Shown: positions 37,913-46,770 of the stretch, piece after piece
How the letters are laid out: every line of letters begins with the position of its first letter
Numbering within the stretch: the stretch's first letter is position 1
Notes under the pieces: model-generated
What the model was told of the DNA's origin: nothing
Databases searched by the model: none
Seen by the model: only the letters and a program-made list of their open reading frames with translations
Source: Fulvivirga imtechensis AK7
Lineage (GTDB): Bacteria > Bacteroidota > Bacteroidia > Cytophagales > Cyclobacteriaceae
Assembly (NCBI RefSeq): GCF_000331535.1
Contig: NZ_AMZN01000039.1
Location: 1 to 64,000, forward strand
DNA: 64,000 nt
Reading direction: 5' to 3'
Made by a program: the position numbers and the translations under genes

Positions 37913-38716
37913 CTATGTGCCGATCTTTGTTTTATAATTGACAATTACCGCATATATGGTTGCGAATACTGAAATAGCGCTAACCACGCCATATGCGATT
38001 GTATACTCTTGCTGAAAAAAAATTTTATACAAAGCCGCCCCAAGCATCCCTCCCAGTATTGGACCTGCCACCGGTATCCAGGCATAGGCAAAATCTGAGC
38101 TGCCTTTACCCTTTATCGGGAGCAACCAGTGCGCAATGCGTGGTCCCAGATCCCTGGCAGGATTAATCGCAAAGCCAGTGGTTCCTCCCAGCCCCAGGCC
38201 AATAACCATGACCAATCCGCCAATAACCAGTGGGTTCAGCCCTTCAGTAAATTCGTTAGCGCCCACAAAAAGGATCCCCATCACCAGGATCATGGTAGCT
38301 ATCATCTCGCTTATGAAGTTTGAGGCAAAGCACCGCGCTGCCGGAGCCGTACTGAATACGGCCAGCTTTGCAGCAGGGTCATCAGTATTGCCCCAATGAG
38401 GCAGGTAATGCAGCCATACTAATGAAGCGCCCGCAAGAGCGCCCAGTGTCTGTGAAATAACATATCCAGGAACCATTTCCCAGGGAAACTCCCCGATAAA
38501 GGCCAATGCCAGCGTGACTGCCGGGTTGATATGGGCAGCGCTGATATTGCCCACCGCATAAATAGCGAAAGCTACCGCAAGGCCCCAGGCTACAACTATT
38601 ACTAACCAGCCGGCGCCTTCTGATTTAGTACCTTTTAAAACTGCACCGGCCACTACGCCACCTCCCAATATGATGAGGAGCATTGTTCCGAGAAATTCAC
38701 CTAGATATACAGACAT
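37913..38716 (-). CDS. glpF: Glycerol uptake facilitator (aquaglyceroporin)
   Basis: A 267-residue inner-membrane channel of the MIP family with six membrane helices and two half-helices carrying both NPA boxes (AAHINPAVTLA and AINPARDLGPR). The Asp after the second NPA-Arg (NPARD) is typical of glycerol facilitators rather than water channels. First gene of the glpFKD-GH13 operon. Upstream there is no consensus promoter I can defend; the MITE-like element begins 112 bp before the start. Confidence 0.95.
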   Translation of the reverse strand: MSVYLGEFLGTMLLIILGGGVVAGAVLKGTKSEGAGWLVIVVAWGLAVAFAIYAVGNISAAHINPAVTLALAFIGEFPWEMVPGYVISQTLGALAGASLVWLHYLPHWGNTDDPAAKLAVFSTAPAARCFASNFISEMIATMILVMGILFVGANEFTEGLNPLVIGGLVMVIGLGLGGTTGFAINPARDLGPRIAHWLLPIKGKGSSDFAYAWIPVAGPILGGMLGAALYKIFFQQEYTIAYGVVSAISVFATIYAVIVNYKTKIGT

Positions 38717-38827
38717 GGCAGTTAATTTACCAAAAGCAATTGATAAAATCCCTCTGCTGCCACATTAATATTGAACTAAAACAGTTAATACTCCAGGAAA
38801 AATCAGAGGCTCAAATGATAACATAAA

Positions 38828-39079
38828 TAACGTGAGTTCTATATAAAATGCTTAAAAAAAGCAGTCATCCTATCCTGAAAAAGGCTTTAAAAAAGGCTTT
38901 CGGGAGAAGGATCTTCCTAAGTTGTTAATAGTATCCTTGAACTTAGTAAGATTCTTCGTGCCTTCCCGAGGCAAGTTAGGCAAGTTCGGGCCAGGCAGAA
39001 TGACCTTAAAGAGGTTTTTTAGGTCTGTTTTTAGATACGAATGCAATTTAATCGGTTCTGCTATATCGAACTCACGTTA
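38828..39079. repeat. MITE-like element, family 1 (252 bp, intact ends)
   Basis: The element is bounded by 18-bp inverted repeats, TAACGTGAGTTCTATATA on the left and its inverse with one change (G for T at position 13) on the right. It has no coding capacity. Its interior carries CTTCCCGAGGCAAG and TTAGTAAGATTCTTCG words shared with 25494-25699, and its end is shared with 26-43. A target duplication is not obvious. It abuts the family 2 element. Confidence 0.78.
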
Positions 39080-39233
39080 AATAGTGTCTCCAAGAAAACG
39101 TCAATGTCTGCGTTACGCTTGTCCCAAAAATGCTCTCTTACCTTAGTACGCTCCGCTTTTTGGGACTTCGTCCCGCTCTTTGACAGGAACTTTTCCTTAA
39201 AGCCGCTTAGAGTTTTCTTACAAACACTAAATA
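39080..39233. repeat. MITE-like element, family 2 (copy A)
   Basis: About 154 bp with inverted ends AAATAGTGTCTCCAAGAAAAC and TTATTTAGTGTTTGTAAG (reverse strand). CCCAAAAATGCTC and GCTTTTTGGGAC pair in the middle, so the whole unit can fold as one imperfect hairpin. It is the longer partner of 29129-29260 and starts where the family 1 element ends. The 39234-39464 stretch after it holds no gene. Confidence 0.75.
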
Positions 39234-39464
39234 AGCAGTCATTGGAGATGTGTTATTATAATCCTGATGCAATCGTTTGCGGAAAAATATAGGGTTTACA
39301 CTTCAATTTATCCGAAAATTTCCATCTATATTGGTGCCCAAGTTCCATTCACACACCAGCACAGTTTGCTCCCGATGAGCAAGATTTGGAAGGGAGCTTT
39401 TTAAGCTCGGGAAGAGAGATAATAATACGCAGGGATAAAATAATCGAAATAATAACTATAGGAA

Positions 39465-40406
39465 ATGTTTGTATTTACACAGTATAAACTGGGAGATTAT
39501 ACCGTAGCAAAATTGTACAATCCGGAAACCCAGACAGGCTTTGAAGTTATTCCGGGGTTTGGCGCCAGATTAAATAGCCTGAAATTCTCTACCACGAAGG
39601 ATTCAGGCATTGAAGTTATAGATGGTTTTCAGCCGGCCGATGATATTGCCAATGATCAGTATTACAAAAGTGCGCTCCTTTTTCCTTTTCCAAACCGCTT
39701 AAAGGACGGCTCTTTTTCAATTAATGGAAGTACATTCCAGTTTCCTGTGAATGAAAGGGAACGCAACAATGCCATTCATGGGTTTATCGCTGATAAGTTG
39801 TTTGATGTGGTAGCAGTCAATACTACTGAAGATGAAGCAGAGATACGGTTGAGCTACAAACATAATACTCAACTGCATTACTATCCATTTCAATTTGAAT
39901 TATTAATTACTTACACACTAAAAGCTCCGGGTATATTTTCTATTGCCATTGAAGTATGCAATAACAGTAGTGAACCGATGCCATTTGGACTTGGGTGGCA
40001 TCCCTATTTCACTCTGCCGGGATGGGAAAATGTGAAGCTGAAAATTAGTAAAGTTGATCAAATAGAGCTTGATGAACGCGCATTGCCATCCGGAAATATC
40101 AATGAATATACCGCCCTTACTCACTTCAAGGGGGTCGGGAAACTATGCCTTGATGATTGTTTCGCCCTTATTGATCAGCAAAAGAATATGGCCACATTAA
40201 AAAATGGAAAGATAGGGCTGGATATCTGGCGAGACGTAAGCACCATCCCCTATCTGCAGGTATACACCCCTGAAAGGAATTGTGTTGCCATAGAACCCAT
40301 GACCTGCAACATTGATGCTTTGAATAACAAGATGGGAATTGTATCGCTGGAGCCTCATGAATCTTTCAACACCTCATTTGGGGTTTCGCTTGCTGTAGGA
40401 TATTAG
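39465..40406 (+). CDS. Aldose 1-epimerase family protein
   Basis: A 313-residue protein with the galactose-mutarotase beta-supersandwich pattern: FPFPNRLKDGSF near residue 75, NNAIHGF with the substrate histidine, GLGWHPYF with the catalytic-type histidine, and CVAIEPMTCNIDA with the catalytic glutamate near the C-terminus. No signal peptide is seen, so it is cytoplasmic. It may interconvert the anomers of glucose released by the nearby trehalase and alpha-glucosidases, though the sugar is not shown. It converges on the trehalase gene. Confidence 0.85.
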   Translation: MFVFTQYKLGDYTVAKLYNPETQTGFEVIPGFGARLNSLKFSTTKDSGIEVIDGFQPADDIANDQYYKSALLFPFPNRLKDGSFSINGSTFQFPVNERERNNAIHGFIADKLFDVVAVNTTEDEAEIRLSYKHNTQLHYYPFQFELLITYTLKAPGIFSIAIEVCNNSSEPMPFGLGWHPYFTLPGWENVKLKISKVDQIELDERALPSGNINEYTALTHFKGVGKLCLDDCFALIDQQKNMATLKNGKIGLDIWRDVSTIPYLQVYTPERNCVAIEPMTCNIDALNNKMGIVSLEPHESFNTSFGVSLAVGY

Positions 40407-40542
40407 TTTTTCTTGTTGCTTGTTTCTGGCATCTGGTTTCTTGTTGCTGGTTTGGCCAGACAACCTTATTTTATAATATAATAAAGAGTAATCAGAATCA
40501 GCAAAGAAAAAGCTAATAAATGAACTTAACAACATTGAGCAG

Positions 40543-40581
40543 CCGGTGACCAATAATTGGCCAACAGCCATCGGTCACCGG
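40543..40581. repeat. Inverted repeat between convergent genes
   Basis: Perfect 9-bp GC-rich arms, CCGGTGACC and GGTCACCGG, enclose a 21-nt loop that itself contains TTGGCCAA. It lies between the epimerase and trehalase stops. There is no T-run on either side, so a classic intrinsic terminator is not supported; it may still stop transcription in both directions. Confidence 0.6.
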
Positions 40582-40589
40582 AAATCTTA

Positions 40590-42203
40590 TTATTCGATAA
40601 CTTCCTCTAATAACACTTTCTCTTTATTTTCCAATATCTTCTCCAGGGCAATAGCCACTCCGTTTGTCCATCCAAACCCATCTTGCAACGGGTATTCTCC
40701 GCCACCGGCCAATAGCGTAGTATCAACCACGTTATACTTTTCCATCATCTTACCAGTTGCCTCATACACCTCTCTATTGCGCTTAAGCCACTTTTCAGCG
40801 GCATCATTTCCTTCATCTCCATAGCCATAGTTATATAGCCCGTTGATGGTCAGCCATTGCAATGGAGCCCACCCGTTTGGAGCATCCCACTGCTGACCTG
40901 TCTCGTTTAGCGTGGTAACAAAACCTCCGGCTTTCAAAAAGTCACTTAGCAACCGATCTACCACCGGCCTGGCCTGAGCTTTTGACGCGACCCTGAAAAA
41001 TAAAGGGTATGCGCCAGCTAAGGAAAGCACACCTGTTGGCGCTTCTTCTATATAATCGTAATCTACAAAGAATTGAGCAGTGTCATCCCATAAATACTTG
41101 TTAATAGCAGCTTTACGCTTATCAGCTTTTTCCAGGTATGCCTTGGCGGTTTCAAGATCTTCATTCCAGTTGTAACCCTGCGCAATTTTCAATTCCAGAT
41201 AATACAACAGGGTATTCAGGTCAATAGGAACTATGTCTGTGGTATGGATAGTCATAAGTGAATTCTGGTCTTTAAACCAACGGCTGCTGTAATCCCAGCC
41301 AGACTCTGCTCCTGCCCGTAAATGCCTGTATGTTGTTGATGGATCAAGGCTGTTTTCATTCACCAATTCATAGTCCTCCTTGAATGACTCAGGTCTTGGA
41401 AGATCGAAGTTATCCCAATATCTGTTTAAAATACTTCCATCTGGCATAAGCACTACCCTTTTGATAGCCGGATTTTGCTGAGATAAGTTGTCAGCCCCAC
41501 TCATCCAAAACTCATACTCCTTTACTAATCTAGGCAAATAGCGGCTATACATATCTCTGTTGTCTGAAGCCACCAGGTCAACCATCAAAGCATAAAAAGG
41601 TGGCTGTGATCTGCCAAGATAATAGTTGCGATTACCATTTGGTATGAAACCAAGGGTATCTATTAGCAATGAAAAATTGTTCACCATGTTTACCGCCATT
41701 TGTTCCTGCCCGGATTCCACCAGCCCTTCCATAGTAAAATAGCTATCCCAGTAATAGATCTCTCTGAATCTTCCGCCCGGAACAATATATGATTCCTGTA
41801 GCAGAATTAGAGAAGACAATGGATCATACTCATCCGGTTGGCGGGTGAGTACAGGCCAGAGTTTAACAATATGTTGCTGCATACTTGCCGCTGTGTCTGA
41901 TACAAAACCTGTTTCAGGGTTTTTAGGCAGTTCAAAATGCTTCAATACAAATTCTTTAAGCTGAAAACCCTCCTGGTCTTTACCTGCAATGTATTGGTCG
42001 TTGATCTTCGTAAGCGGTTGCTTTGGCGTACAATCAACAAAGGTCTTTGAATCAGGAAATATACCTGAAAGTTGCACTTCCTTAAACAGTTCCGATTGAT
42101 AGAAGTCATAAGCGCCTGCTGTTTCTGTTTCAACGGTAGCTGAACCACAAGCTGATGCTATGATTAGTATAACTAGTGTTACAAGTCTATTGTATAATTT
42201 CAT
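40590..42203 (-). CDS. treA: GH37 trehalase, lipoprotein
   Basis: A 537-residue family 37 trehalase splitting alpha,alpha-trehalose into two glucose. Both trehalase signatures are present, PGGRFREIYYWDSY (142-155) and QWDAPNGWAPLQ, and the catalytic acid region AESGWDYSSRW with D304. The signal peptide ends in a lipobox with C19 (SAC), so it is anchored to the envelope and acts in the periplasm or on the surface. It is the last gene of the minus-strand carbohydrate locus, 29 bp after the haloperoxidase-like gene. Confidence 0.95.
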   Translation of the reverse strand: MKLYNRLVTLVILIIASACGSATVETETAGAYDFYQSELFKEVQLSGIFPDSKTFVDCTPKQPLTKINDQYIAGKDQEGFQLKEFVLKHFELPKNPETGFVSDTAASMQQHIVKLWPVLTRQPDEYDPLSSLILLQESYIVPGGRFREIYYWDSYFTMEGLVESGQEQMAVNMVNNFSLLIDTLGFIPNGNRNYYLGRSQPPFYALMVDLVASDNRDMYSRYLPRLVKEYEFWMSGADNLSQQNPAIKRVVLMPDGSILNRYWDNFDLPRPESFKEDYELVNENSLDPSTTYRHLRAGAESGWDYSSRWFKDQNSLMTIHTTDIVPIDLNTLLYYLELKIAQGYNWNEDLETAKAYLEKADKRKAAINKYLWDDTAQFFVDYDYIEEAPTGVLSLAGAYPLFFRVASKAQARPVVDRLLSDFLKAGGFVTTLNETGQQWDAPNGWAPLQWLTINGLYNYGYGDEGNDAAEKWLKRNREVYEATGKMMEKYNVVDTTLLAGGGEYPLQDGFGWTNGVAIALEKILENKEKVLLEEVIE

Positions 42204-42232
42204 AAATCAGGGGTTATATGATCGTTAGCTTC

Positions 42233-43615
42233 TTATTCTTTTGTTGCCACGGTTTGAGTTGAATCAATCATAGGCTTGTCATCATGGGTCATTTGTATCT
42301 TGCTGATGATGTACTGCCCCAGGGCCTTACCCTGAACAACGCCATTTTCTATAGCGGGCATATAATGAATTCCCCCATACAACCTGCTAATAGCCGCTTC
42401 ATCGGATGCTTCTGAGAAGGAATTGAATTCCCGTGCTGTAAGCCCATATCTCACTTCAGTGCTATCCACAAAATGGAACGGCTCTCCGAAAATGGAGGTC
42501 AACGCAACCCCTGCTGCACTCGAGATCACACTGTGCCCGCTCGTATATTCAGGGAATGGAGGTGTTTGAAGTAAAGGCGCCCAATTTTCATCCAGGAACT
42601 TATTGATCACCGTTTCAGGACGGATAAGGTTGCTTCGATACTTTTCATCCCAACAACTGATGAAGCCATCAGCGAGAGCGATAGAGGTGAGAGCATATGC
42701 CTGAGCGCTTTTCATTAGGCTTGCATCTTCTTTCTGACATGCAATTTTGGCAATCCCCATCCAGTGGCCACCAGGGGTAACCTTCTTGGTGGCAAACATC
42801 ACATGGCCATGAACATTCATCACATATGGATTACAATCCCAGAAGCTGGCTATTTCTCTCTTTTCAGGATCAAGATTCTTGCCCGTTTCATAAACTTCGT
42901 AAACCTCTTTATAAAAATCACTACCTTCAGTCATATCAAATTTGGTAGGACGTTCCGGAGTAAATTGATTACAAGAATCTATGGCGAAGGGTCTTATCTT
43001 ACTCCAATGAGGCTCTATGGCTTCCATATAAGCTGGCGGAGTAGGTTGCCAGGTGGCTTGCTGATCGGTAATAGTATATTTTTGAAATGTTCGGGTCTCT
43101 TTATAATTATCCTTTCCTGACCACGCAGTGATGTGGTCAACTACCTGTTGGGCATATGCCAGCGAATTGTTGAATATTTCTTCATCTAAACCCTTATTTG
43201 TCAATTCCTTATGCCATTCCTGACGGTATTCCTCCATTTTTTCCTCAGAGAAAATCAATTTTTTTCCCATCAAAATAGCAGCATCAATGGCCGCAACATC
43301 ATAATCTATCGGAGCCGTAGGATCGGGTATTGGCTCCAGGCCCGTGAGTTGCCCCGCCAAAGACCTATAGGATGAGTCGTTCTTAGCCAGAATTTCATAT
43401 GCTGTGATGCTTGAATAAGCATAGATACGACTTGCAACCGGTGGAGAGAATATGTCATGAACAATTATATCCGTGATTTTCTGCATGGATGCATGTAATC
43501 TGTCTGCCTCGATATCAACATCTTGCTTAGATGATTCGCAAGCAATCGTGCCTGATGCGAGTACGATCAGTAAAGCCTTTTTAAAAATTCCTTTCATTTT
43601 GCCTGTGTTTTCCAT
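42233..43615 (-). CDS. Vanadium-haloperoxidase-like / PAP2-type lipoprotein
   Basis: A 460-residue protein (or 454 from Met7, which gives a cleaner signal peptide with lipobox TIAC). The vanadate/phosphate-binding signature of vanadium haloperoxidases and PAP2 phosphatases is complete in its core: K325-x6-RP (332-333), SGH (359-361, with Thr before it rather than Pro) and SR-x5-H (R411, H417). The Asp normally four residues after the last His is Ala421. It could be a haloperoxidase or a phosphatase; the family cannot be split by eye. It sits between the REP/RAYT island and the trehalase gene. Confidence 0.78.
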   Translation of the reverse strand: MENTGKMKGIFKKALLIVLASGTIACESSKQDVDIEADRLHASMQKITDIIVHDIFSPPVASRIYAYSSITAYEILAKNDSSYRSLAGQLTGLEPIPDPTAPIDYDVAAIDAAILMGKKLIFSEEKMEEYRQEWHKELTNKGLDEEIFNNSLAYAQQVVDHITAWSGKDNYKETRTFQKYTITDQQATWQPTPPAYMEAIEPHWSKIRPFAIDSCNQFTPERPTKFDMTEGSDFYKEVYEVYETGKNLDPEKREIASFWDCNPYVMNVHGHVMFATKKVTPGGHWMGIAKIACQKEDASLMKSAQAYALTSIALADGFISCWDEKYRSNLIRPETVINKFLDENWAPLLQTPPFPEYTSGHSVISSAAGVALTSIFGEPFHFVDSTEVRYGLTAREFNSFSEASDEAAISRLYGGIHYMPAIENGVVQGKALGQYIISKIQMTHDDKPMIDSTQTVATKE

Positions 43616-43653
43616 ACCTCAAAAAATTACTGGCTCAAGTGCTTGACTAATAT

Positions 43654-43863
43654 CACTTGTGCCTATTATTCAGTAAGTCGTCAGACTTACGTCCCATAAT
43701 TACTAACCTAAGTCTGAAGACTTAGTGCATTATAAGCCCAAGTCACCGCTGCGCTAAAGACTTGAACTATTACAAGGTGATTTTTATTTTCACCCCCACA
43801 TTGGCGCAAGTGTTAAGCGGTAGCGTCACTTGTGCCTATTATTTTGTAAGTCTTCAGACTTAC
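43654..43863. repeat. REP/BIME-like hairpin repeats, left of the RAYT gene
   Basis: Three 18-nt hairpins: type A GTAAGTC-NNCA-GACTTAC at 43673-43690 and 43846-43863, and type B CTAAGTC-TGAA-GACTTAG at 43708-43725. They are set in a unit of about 173 bp that starts CACTTGTGCCTATTATT, continues through GCTGCGCTAAAGACTTGAAC and ends with GGCGCAAGTG...CACTTGTGCC, itself an inverted repeat. The last A hairpin ends two bases from the RAYT stop codon. Confidence 0.85.
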
Positions 43864-43865
43864 TT

Positions 43866-44426
43866 TTATTCAATAATTATCACATCTAACAAAGCCTCAT
43901 GTGCTAAGCCATAGTAGTTTTTAGCACTGCTATATAGATATTCCTCTGGCGACAACACAATACCTGTCTTTACTGGATTTTGATGAATATAATCCAATTT
44001 TTGCTGCATTAGCTCATTGGTATTTAATTCCAGAGGCTGATTATGCTGTTGCCAGAATTGATATTTCTTGTTGTTTGGATTTTTACGTCCATTGTATTCA
44101 AACATCCTTAGCATCCAGTCCTTCCTACTCTCCCTGTCATTGCTTTCAATGGCAGAAGTAATTTCAAATGAAGTATATTTTTTCATATCGCGAACAATAT
44201 GCTCAATATTCGCACCCCCCGCCTGTCCGATAATCATGTGAGCATGGTTAGTCATAATGCAATATGCATATAGTTCTAAAGCTTTATTCTCCTGGCAATA
44301 CCTCATGCTATCAATGAGTATATCCTTATAAATCCTTCGTGTAAAAACATCGACCCAATCAACAACGCTGAATGTTACGAAATATAATTTATCCTGATCT
44401 CTGAATTTATATTTCCTACTCATCAT
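43866..44426 (-). CDS. REP-associated tyrosine transposase (RAYT, Y1 HUH)
   Basis: A 186-residue single-strand transposase of the IS200/IS605-like RAYT family. The metal-binding HUH is H61-A-H63 in IMTNHAHMIIG and the nucleophile candidate is Y146 in LDYIHQNPV, followed by the basic C-terminal end. Such proteins recognise and cut nearby REP hairpins as single strands. Here the gene stands between a type A hairpin and a type B hairpin, exactly inside one repeat unit. It appears intact. It interrupts the carbohydrate operon between the GH65 gene and the haloperoxidase-like gene. Confidence 0.92.
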   Translation of the reverse strand: MMSRKYKFRDQDKLYFVTFSVVDWVDVFTRRIYKDILIDSMRYCQENKALELYAYCIMTNHAHMIIGQAGGANIEHIVRDMKKYTSFEITSAIESNDRESRKDWMLRMFEYNGRKNPNNKKYQFWQQHNQPLELNTNELMQQKLDYIHQNPVKTGIVLSPEEYLYSSAKNYYGLAHEALLDVIIIE

Positions 44427-44436
44427 TTACTAGTTA

Positions 44437-44690
44437 CCGGCACAAGTGTTAATCTAAGTCTGAAGACTTAGTGTATTATAAGTCAAAGTCATCGCTGCGC
44501 TAAAGACTTGAACTATGGCAGGTGCTTTTTATTTCACCCTTACACTGGCGCAAGTGTTAAGCGGTAGCGTCACTTGTGCCTATTATTTTGTAAGTCTTCA
44601 GACTTACGTTCTATATTTACTCACCTAAGTCTGAAGACTTAGAGCATCGTAAGTCCAAGTCATCGCTGCGCTAAAGACTTGAACTATTGG
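44437..44690. repeat. REP/BIME-like hairpin repeats, right of the RAYT gene
   Basis: Type B hairpins at 44454-44471 and 44625-44642 and a type A hairpin at 44590-44607, in the same order and spacing as on the left. CACTTGTGCCTATTATT recurs at 44571 and GCTGCGCTAAAGACTTGAAC at about 44494 and 44669. The RAYT gene thus lies between A and B of the middle unit. Confidence 0.85.
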
Positions 44691-44703
44691 TGGGGTGTGT
44701 TTT

Positions 44704-46713
44704 TTATTTTTTCCACCCTTTTATTTCCAGGGATTTCCACTGCTTGGGTATCCTCTTTTCTTTTTGAACAATTCCTTCATCGGTTATTTCAAGTCCACCA
44801 AATCCGGAAAGCACTGCCTGAAGCATTCCTCCCGCCCCTGTAGCAAAATAAGGGTTTGTTCCACCTGCAGTTTCTGATATTACTCCAAATGGTGGCACCT
44901 CATTTGGTCTGTAGCTCTTCAGAAACAGTTCATATGACTTATCCAGTTCACCTAATCGGGCGTAGAGGGCAGCCAGTACCGATTGCCCCATCGCAGGACC
45001 ATCAGCGGCCATTCTTGGCTCATAATACTTTAGATCCTTTCTTATCTGCTCTTCGTCAGCAATTACATCAAGAGGAAATGCCAAAAGGTTAACATCAGCC
45101 TGCTTGATATCCACCCCGTCATAGGTGGCGTTTTCCTTGGTAGTACCGTCAGGAAACTTCAATATAGGAATATTTTCAGCTACATGCATCCAATCAGCAT
45201 CAGGTTCCAGGCCCAACTCTTTTGCCGCTTGCGTAGCATATTGCAGCGTAACTTTGGCCATGCCGTTAGTAAAAGCATTATTATCAATATTCTCCTGCCA
45301 TTCGTTCGCCCCTATTACGTTATTAATATCGTATCGCCCTGGACCATTTCTTTCCACGCGACTAGTCCAAAAATCAGCTACCTCTTTAAGCACGGGATAT
45401 CCTCTTGATTTTAGCCATTCCTTATCTTTTGTCACCTGATAATATTTCCAAAAGGCCCAACCTACATCACCACTGATGTGATGCTGAAAAGGACCGGTCA
45501 ATGCCCAAACCGGAGTATCTTCTGACCCATCATCAGAAGACTCCCACGGGTACATAGCGCCACTGTAGCCATGAGCAAAGGCATTCTGTTTCGCTGCTTC
45601 CAGTCTCTGGAACCTATACTCGAGTAAAGATTTAGCGATTTCAGGCTGTAACATCAATATCGGAGGGTACATCCACAGCTCCGTGTCCCAGAAAACATGG
45701 CCGTTGTACCCAAGCCCGGATAGACCCATAGGCGACAAACTATATGCAGTGCCTTTTCTTGCAAATGAGTACAGGTGGTATAAAGCAGATCGCACATCCT
45801 TTTGCACTTGCAGATCACCGGTAATTACAATATCGCTATCCCATAATTCACCCCATGCCGCGTGGTGGCGCTTCAGTAGCCGGTCGGTACCCTCTAACAT
45901 AGCGAAGATAGTTAACCGTTCGGCCTCATTATGCGGGTCTTCATAGTGCTCACTGGAAACTGCCGATGAGACCACGGCAAATTCATAAGTTTCGCCTGCT
46001 TTGAGTTTTTTGTGGAATTTAGCCAGGTGCATATTGTAATCCCAATCTTCGTGGATCAAGTCAGGTTCTTCACCATGTTTCTCACTGAAAATAAAGCTGT
46101 TACTTGCTGCCACTTTATGTTTTCCTGAAGGGCTATTGCCCACCGAGGTCAGCAACGGTATCTTCACATGCGGACGATCTATTTCACTGTAATAATTCCG
46201 TACATCTACGAGATGATTGGGGGCTTCAATCACGCTCATCGGAGTGATTTGTACTGCCTTTTTCGCCTTTATTCTTATTATTGTCAGGGCGGTATAGGGC
46301 AAATGTCTAAGAGACATCATAGTGTGTTCTACACTCGCTTTGTCCCCAACATCAAATGTTGTGGTGAGTGCAGCCTGCTTCATATCCAGCACCTGCTTAT
46401 AATTAGTAATGTTCTTTCGTGAAACCCTACTTCCATCCACATCCAGGTTCATATTCACATGATTGAATGTTTTTAAGATGTTGGACACCCTACCTCGCTG
46501 ATAATAATCATACACGCCATTGAGTACCACGTCTGTCACTTTCATAGGCTCCGGAGATGACACTATCCCTACCATGCCATTGGCTACTGTCACGCCATAA
46601 TAATTATTGGGATTGATATCGTCAGCTACGATATGCCAGGGGGACCTATTGAAGTCCTGGGCATAAACAACGATAGGGAAGAATATTACAAAACCAATTA
46701 CGCTAATCTTCAT
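44704..46713 (-). CDS. Periplasmic GH65 family glycosidase
   Basis: A 669-residue protein with a signal peptide (residues 1-19, ending YAQ) and the GH65 (alpha/alpha)6 pattern: FWDTELWMYPP (341-351), HGYSGAMYPWES (381-392) and GANEWQENIDNNAFTN with the catalytic acid E471. GH65 includes trehalose, maltose and kojibiose phosphorylases and also hydrolases such as human PGGHG. Export to the periplasm, where phosphate-dependent cleavage is less useful, favours a hydrolase. The first His of the phosphorylase-type DEYHE motif is Gln here. Likely substrates are alpha-glucosides such as trehalose or kojibiose. Confidence 0.85.
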   Translation of the reverse strand: MKISVIGFVIFFPIVVYAQDFNRSPWHIVADDINPNNYYGVTVANGMVGIVSSPEPMKVTDVVLNGVYDYYQRGRVSNILKTFNHVNMNLDVDGSRVSRKNITNYKQVLDMKQAALTTTFDVGDKASVEHTMMSLRHLPYTALTIIRIKAKKAVQITPMSVIEAPNHLVDVRNYYSEIDRPHVKIPLLTSVGNSPSGKHKVAASNSFIFSEKHGEEPDLIHEDWDYNMHLAKFHKKLKAGETYEFAVVSSAVSSEHYEDPHNEAERLTIFAMLEGTDRLLKRHHAAWGELWDSDIVITGDLQVQKDVRSALYHLYSFARKGTAYSLSPMGLSGLGYNGHVFWDTELWMYPPILMLQPEIAKSLLEYRFQRLEAAKQNAFAHGYSGAMYPWESSDDGSEDTPVWALTGPFQHHISGDVGWAFWKYYQVTKDKEWLKSRGYPVLKEVADFWTSRVERNGPGRYDINNVIGANEWQENIDNNAFTNGMAKVTLQYATQAAKELGLEPDADWMHVAENIPILKFPDGTTKENATYDGVDIKQADVNLLAFPLDVIADEEQIRKDLKYYEPRMAADGPAMGQSVLAALYARLGELDKSYELFLKSYRPNEVPPFGVISETAGGTNPYFATGAGGMLQAVLSGFGGLEITDEGIVQKEKRIPKQWKSLEIKGWKK

Positions 46714-46770
46714 GAGTCTTTTTCTGTTTTAATACAATTATTCATGTTATATAAAATAGCAACTATCATA

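Noticed and set aside
39041-39292. 83-residue ORF
   Set aside because: It crosses the junction of two non-coding repeat elements.
40543-40581. Inverted repeat as an intrinsic terminator
   Set aside because: Arms are strong but no T-run follows on either strand and the loop is 21 nt; listed only as a repeat.
43654-44690. Regular hairpin repeats resembling a CRISPR array
   Set aside because: Repeats are 18 nt with unequal long spacers that are themselves repeated, and an HUH transposase lies in the middle; this is a REP/RAYT island.
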